A DNA stretch of 64,000 nt from Acrocarpospora macrocephala. GTDB lineage: Bacteria; Actinomycetota; Actinomycetes; Streptosporangiales; Streptosporangiaceae. The notes under the pieces are model-generated. The model saw nothing but the letters and a program-made list of their open reading frames with translations, did no database searches and was not told where the DNA came from. Where the stretch lies: the NCBI RefSeq assembly GCF_009687865.1, contig NZ_BLAE01000012.1, forward strand, positions 64,502 to 128,501, written 5' to 3'. Shown here one piece after another: positions 61,224 through 64,000 of the stretch. A program made the position numbers and the translations under genes. Positions within the stretch are counted from its first letter, which is position 1; each line of letters begins with the position of its first letter.

Positions 61224-63428
61224 CTAGGCGAGGTTCCAGAGTCTGATTGTTTCGTCTTTGCTGCCGGTGACGGCGATGGGTTTGCCGTTGAGTTCGGCGA
61301 AGGTGACGGACCAGATGCAGTCGGTGTGGCCGGTTAGTGGGGGGCCGAGTAGCTTTCGGGTGGTGAGGTCCCAGGCGCGGGCGGTGTTGTCTTCGCTGCC
61401 GGTGAGGGCGATGAGTTTGTCGCCGATTTTGGTGAGGGCTACGGACCAGATCCAGCTCGTGTGGCCGGTGAGGGGGGCGCCGAGTTGGGTTTGGGTGGTG
61501 AGGTCCCAGATTCTGGCGGTGTTGTCTTCGCCGCCGGTGAGGGCGATGGGCTTGCCGTCTAGGTCGGCTACGGCGACGGAGCGTACCCATCCTTGATGTC
61601 CGGTTATGGGGGCGCCGATCTGTTTGCTGGTACGGAGATCCCAGAGACGTACCGTGCTGTCGTCGCTGGTGGTGACCGCGATCGGGGTGTTGTTGAGCGT
61701 GGTCAGGGCGACGGACCAGACGGTGTCGGTGTGGCCGGTGAGGGGGGCGCCAATCTGTTCGCGGGTGCGGAGGTTCCAGATTCGGGCGGTTTTGTCGACT
61801 CCGGCGGTGATGGCGATGGGGGTGCCATCGAGGTCGCCTAGGGCGACGGCTTTGATGCCGCCGGGGTTTCCGGCGATGGGTGAGCCGGTGCGCCGGCGGG
61901 TGTTGAGATTCCAGACCAGGGCGGTGCCGTCGTCGCTGCCAGTGAGCGCGATCGGTTCGTTGTTCAGGGTGCCGATGGCGACGGAGCGGACCCATTTGGT
62001 GTGGCCGGTGAGGGTGGGGGTGAGTTCCACTCCTTGGATCAGGTCGACGACGCGGGCGGTGTTGTCGTCGGAGCCGCTCACGGAGATGGGGCCGTCGAGC
62101 TGGCCGATCGCGATCGAGCGGACGTCGTCGGTGTGAACGCGGATGGGGTCTCCGACGAGGGTGCCGAATGTGGAGGGTTCGAGGGTGGTGCTGGTGCGGG
62201 ATTGGTTTGTGGGGGTGTTGTTCCGCGGCCACTGGGTGACGGCTATCAGCACGGCGGCGGCCACGAGAATGCTGCCCAAGACGAGCAGGATCGGCGTGCG
62301 CCGGGATTTGCGGACCGGCTGGGTGTACAGGAGGCCATTCGCGGGCTGCCCGGACGAATACGGAGACGCGAGATCTGTGGACGCAGGATCCATGGACGCA
62401 AGGCGCGTAGCGGGGAGATCCGCGAAAGGCCGATCCGTGGCGGAAGATCGATCCGTGGGAAGGTTCGCTGTCGAAAAAGATGAAATATCGGACGGGGCAC
62501 TGACGAGAGGTGCGGTGCCCGCGGCCGGAGCGGCACCCGGGAAAGAAGCAGCACCCGCGACCGGAGCGATGCTCGGGAGAGGCGCAGCGGAAGGGACAGG
62601 AGTGTCGTCGCCAGTCAAAGTTCTGACGAGGTCGGCCGCCGTAGGCCGGTTCTCGGGGGATTTATCCAGACATTTCGTGATCAATGGGCGCAGGCTGTCG
62701 GGGACGCCGGAGGTGTCTGGGGTGCCGTACAGGAGGGCGTGCAGGACCACCGGGACCGAGTCGCCCTGGAAGGCCGGACGGCCGCTCGCCGCGTACACCA
62801 TCGTGGCGCCCCAGCTGAAGACGTCGGCGGCCGGACCCACCTCGCCGGACGCGACCTGTTCGGGCGCCATGTAGCCGGGCGTCCCCATTGACCCCGTATG
62901 CGTGACCGTGTGGTCAAGCGCCCGAGAGATGCCGAAGTCGATGACCACCGGCCCTTCCGGGCCCATGATGACATTGCTCGGCTTGAAGTCCCGATGCACG
63001 ACCCCGGCCCGATGAATAGCGGCCAGCGCGGTCGCGGTGGCCACGGCAAGCCGCTCAAGCCCTCCGCCCGTGCGCGGCCCCTCCTGCCGTACGACATGAT
63101 GCAATGACGCCCCGGGCACGAATTCGCTGACAATGTACGGCTGATTGTCATGGACGCCCACATCCAGGACCCGCGCCGTGCAGAAAGGTGCCACCCGCCG
63201 CGCGAGTTCCACTTCCCGGAAGAATCGGCGGCGCGCGCCGTCGTCCTCGGAAAGCGTCGCATGCAATATCTTGACCGCGACCTCGGCCCCCGACGGCGCG
63301 GTGGCCCGATGGACTTCGCCCTGCCCGCCGCTCCCGATCCGGCTGGTCAGCCGATAGTCACCCAGGTCACGGGGTTCGGCACTGGGCAAGAGCCACCTCT
63401 TCAATAAACCGCTCGATCGGCCACCCAA
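61224..63428 (-). CDS. Membrane Ser/Thr protein kinase with extracellular WD40 propeller
   Basis: This 734-residue protein probably starts at a TTG (MGGRSSGLLKRWLLPSAEP); other TTGs lie a few codons in. The kinase (about 24-285) has IGSGGQGEVH, Lys53 in VAVKIL, HRDFKPSN (Asp147), DFG at 164-166 and GTPGYMAPEQ. A low-complexity linker (about 290-375) precedes one membrane helix (TPILLVLGSILVAAAVLIAV). Seven WD40-type blades (about 440-734) carry units like SVALTKIGDKLIALTGSEDN and end each with RIWDL-like sequence. The propeller would be outside the cell and may sense a ligand. No IdeR or other regulatory box is visible. The 289 bases to the secreted-protein operon hold nothing else identifiable. 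Confidence 0.92.
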   Translation of the reverse strand: MGGRSSGLLKRWLLPSAEPRDLGDYRLTSRIGSGGQGEVHRATAPSGAEVAVKILHATLSEDDGARRRFFREVELARRVAPFCTARVLDVGVHDNQPYIVSEFVPGASLHHVVRQEGPRTGGGLERLAVATATALAAIHRAGVVHRDFKPSNVIMGPEGPVVIDFGISRALDHTVTHTGSMGTPGYMAPEQVASGEVGPAADVFSWGATMVYAASGRPAFQGDSVPVVLHALLYGTPDTSGVPDSLRPLITKCLDKSPENRPTAADLVRTLTGDDTPVPSAAPLPSIAPVAGAASFPGAAPAAGTAPLVSAPSDISSFSTANLPTDRSSATDRPFADLPATRLASMDPASTDLASPYSSGQPANGLLYTQPVRKSRRTPILLVLGSILVAAAVLIAVTQWPRNNTPTNQSRTSTTLEPSTFGTLVGDPIRVHTDDVRSIAIGQLDGPISVSGSDDNTARVVDLIQGVELTPTLTGHTKWVRSVAIGTLNNEPIALTGSDDGTALVWNLNTRRRTGSPIAGNPGGIKAVALGDLDGTPIAITAGVDKTARIWNLRTREQIGAPLTGHTDTVWSVALTTLNNTPIAVTTSDDSTVRLWDLRTSKQIGAPITGHQGWVRSVAVADLDGKPIALTGGEDNTARIWDLTTQTQLGAPLTGHTSWIWSVALTKIGDKLIALTGSEDNTARAWDLTTRKLLGPPLTGHTDCIWSVTFAELNGKPIAVTGSKDETIRLWNLA

Positions 63429-63682
63429 TAATACGCGCCGACCATCCCGCGACAGTCAGTCACCGAATCCTCCATTACCCGTTAATTCACCTCCGATTGG
63501 CGCGGAATTTCTCGTCCGTACATCAAGGCGTAGACTGATCGAAAGTGTCAAGAAGATCAGGCCTGGCCGCCGAGGAGCGGTGGAGCGGTTGGACGTGAGT
63601 CACCGGGCGTGAACCGGTGGCTGACGCCGTATCGTTGCGCCACTCCTGCGTCGCCGGGTCCTCGACCGTTGGAGGACATGCG

Positions 63683-64000
63683 ATGAAGGTCGCATTCTTT
63701 GGTGATGTCCATGGCTATGTGCTGCACGCGCTGGGCGCGGCGGTCATGCTCCAGAACCGGCGGGGAATCACCCTCGACGCGTTGATCCAGGTCGGCGACC
63801 TGGGCGCGTTCCCCTCGCCCGAACGCTGGGACGAACCCAGCCGCCGCTTCGGCGCGAACTCCCCGGCCCAGGGCGATTTCTTCCGCCTGCTCGACCCCTC
63901 ACCCCACCTCGCCGAGGGAGTACGGCTCGCGCTCGCGGGACTCCCGCCATTCCTGTTCGTGAGCGGCAACCACGAAGACCACGAGTGGCTCGCCACCCTG
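63683..64000 (+). CDS. Metallophosphoesterase, 3' end cut by window
   Basis: This ORF starts MKVAFFGDVHGYVLHALGA with GGAGG seven bases upstream and is open to the right edge. The calcineurin-like metal motifs are visible: GDVHG (about 7-11), QVGDLGAFPSPE and SGNHEDHEW near residues 91-99. A long insert separates the second and third motifs. The substrate (phosphoprotein, nucleotide or phospholipid) cannot be predicted. The upstream 254 bases contain an imperfect hairpin near 63598-63624 and a TAGACT hexamer that could be a -10 box. Confidence 0.88.
   Translation, partial: MKVAFFGDVHGYVLHALGAAVMLQNRRGITLDALIQVGDLGAFPSPERWDEPSRRFGANSPAQGDFFRLLDPSPHLAEGVRLALAGLPPFLFVSGNHEDHEWLATL

Noticed and set aside
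63598..63624. Possible riboswitch before the metallophosphoesterase
   Set aside because: There is only one short imperfect hairpin; I could not match any conserved riboswitch core.
1..64000. tRNA, rRNA, or a biosynthetic gene cluster
   Set aside because: No cloverleaf or rRNA sequence was recognised, and no PKS, NRPS or RiPP core enzymes are present.

Overview
The window is high-GC DNA with strong third-position GC bias, many GTG/TTG starts, ATGA/TGATG gene overlaps and IdeR-type iron boxes. It is chromosomal DNA of a filamentous actinomycete, probably of the Streptosporangiales type (genus not determinable). I saw no tRNA, rRNA, CRISPR array or intact mobile element; one IS21-type remnant is present.

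Layout. 1-1680: an AlbA_2/ATP-binding (Schlafen-like) regulator running off the left edge. 1720-7513: an iron-responsive block with a ferric-iron ABC importer (binding protein, fused permease, ATPase), a BlaI/M56 sensor pair and a VIT/CCC1-type transporter. The block is flanked by two IdeR-like boxes. 7620-7777: IS21-type remnant. 7819-19354: a divergent regulon sharing a 211-bp promoter region. The leftward arm encodes a P1 (DmpA/NylC-type) peptidase, a C45 amidohydrolase, a beta-lactamase-fold serine hydrolase, a LacI regulator and a MOSC-ferredoxin reductase. The rightward arm encodes a complete FecBCD-type siderophore importer and a second serine hydrolase. Two near-identical palindromes sit just downstream of the two predicted -10 boxes, which suggests both arms answer to the LacI protein. 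I infer uptake and intracellular breakdown of a siderophore-like or oligoamide ligand.

19509-28359: a STAND/TPR ATPase, a helicase-associated-domain protein, a DrrAB-like exporter with a divergent TetR regulator and three matching operators, a degenerate tandem repeat, a ChrB-N-like protein and a two-gene membrane operon. 28460-32797: a secreted multi-modular GH87-type alpha-1,3-glucanase. 33033-38356: a WGR/beta-propeller protein, an SNF2 helicase and a caspase-like protease with a possible broken neighbour.

38621-53530 is the most unusual part. A 4,332-residue Tc-toxin A-like protein carries about 33 hemopexin-like repeats in two arrays. Nine bases after it comes a gene whose product has a HopA1-like core between a Lys/Pro-rich N-terminus and a Thr-rich tail. 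No TcB or TcC/Rhs gene is visible, so this may be a TcA pore with a non-Rhs partner. A ROK regulator lies just upstream.

53673-64000: ordinary accessory and housekeeping genes. They include ROK, VOC and SnoaL-like proteins, an Rsm22-type methyltransferase, a coupled small-ORF pair, a Tat-exported PHP phosphoesterase with a partner, two small secreted proteins, a WD40 receptor kinase and a metallophosphoesterase cut by the right edge.
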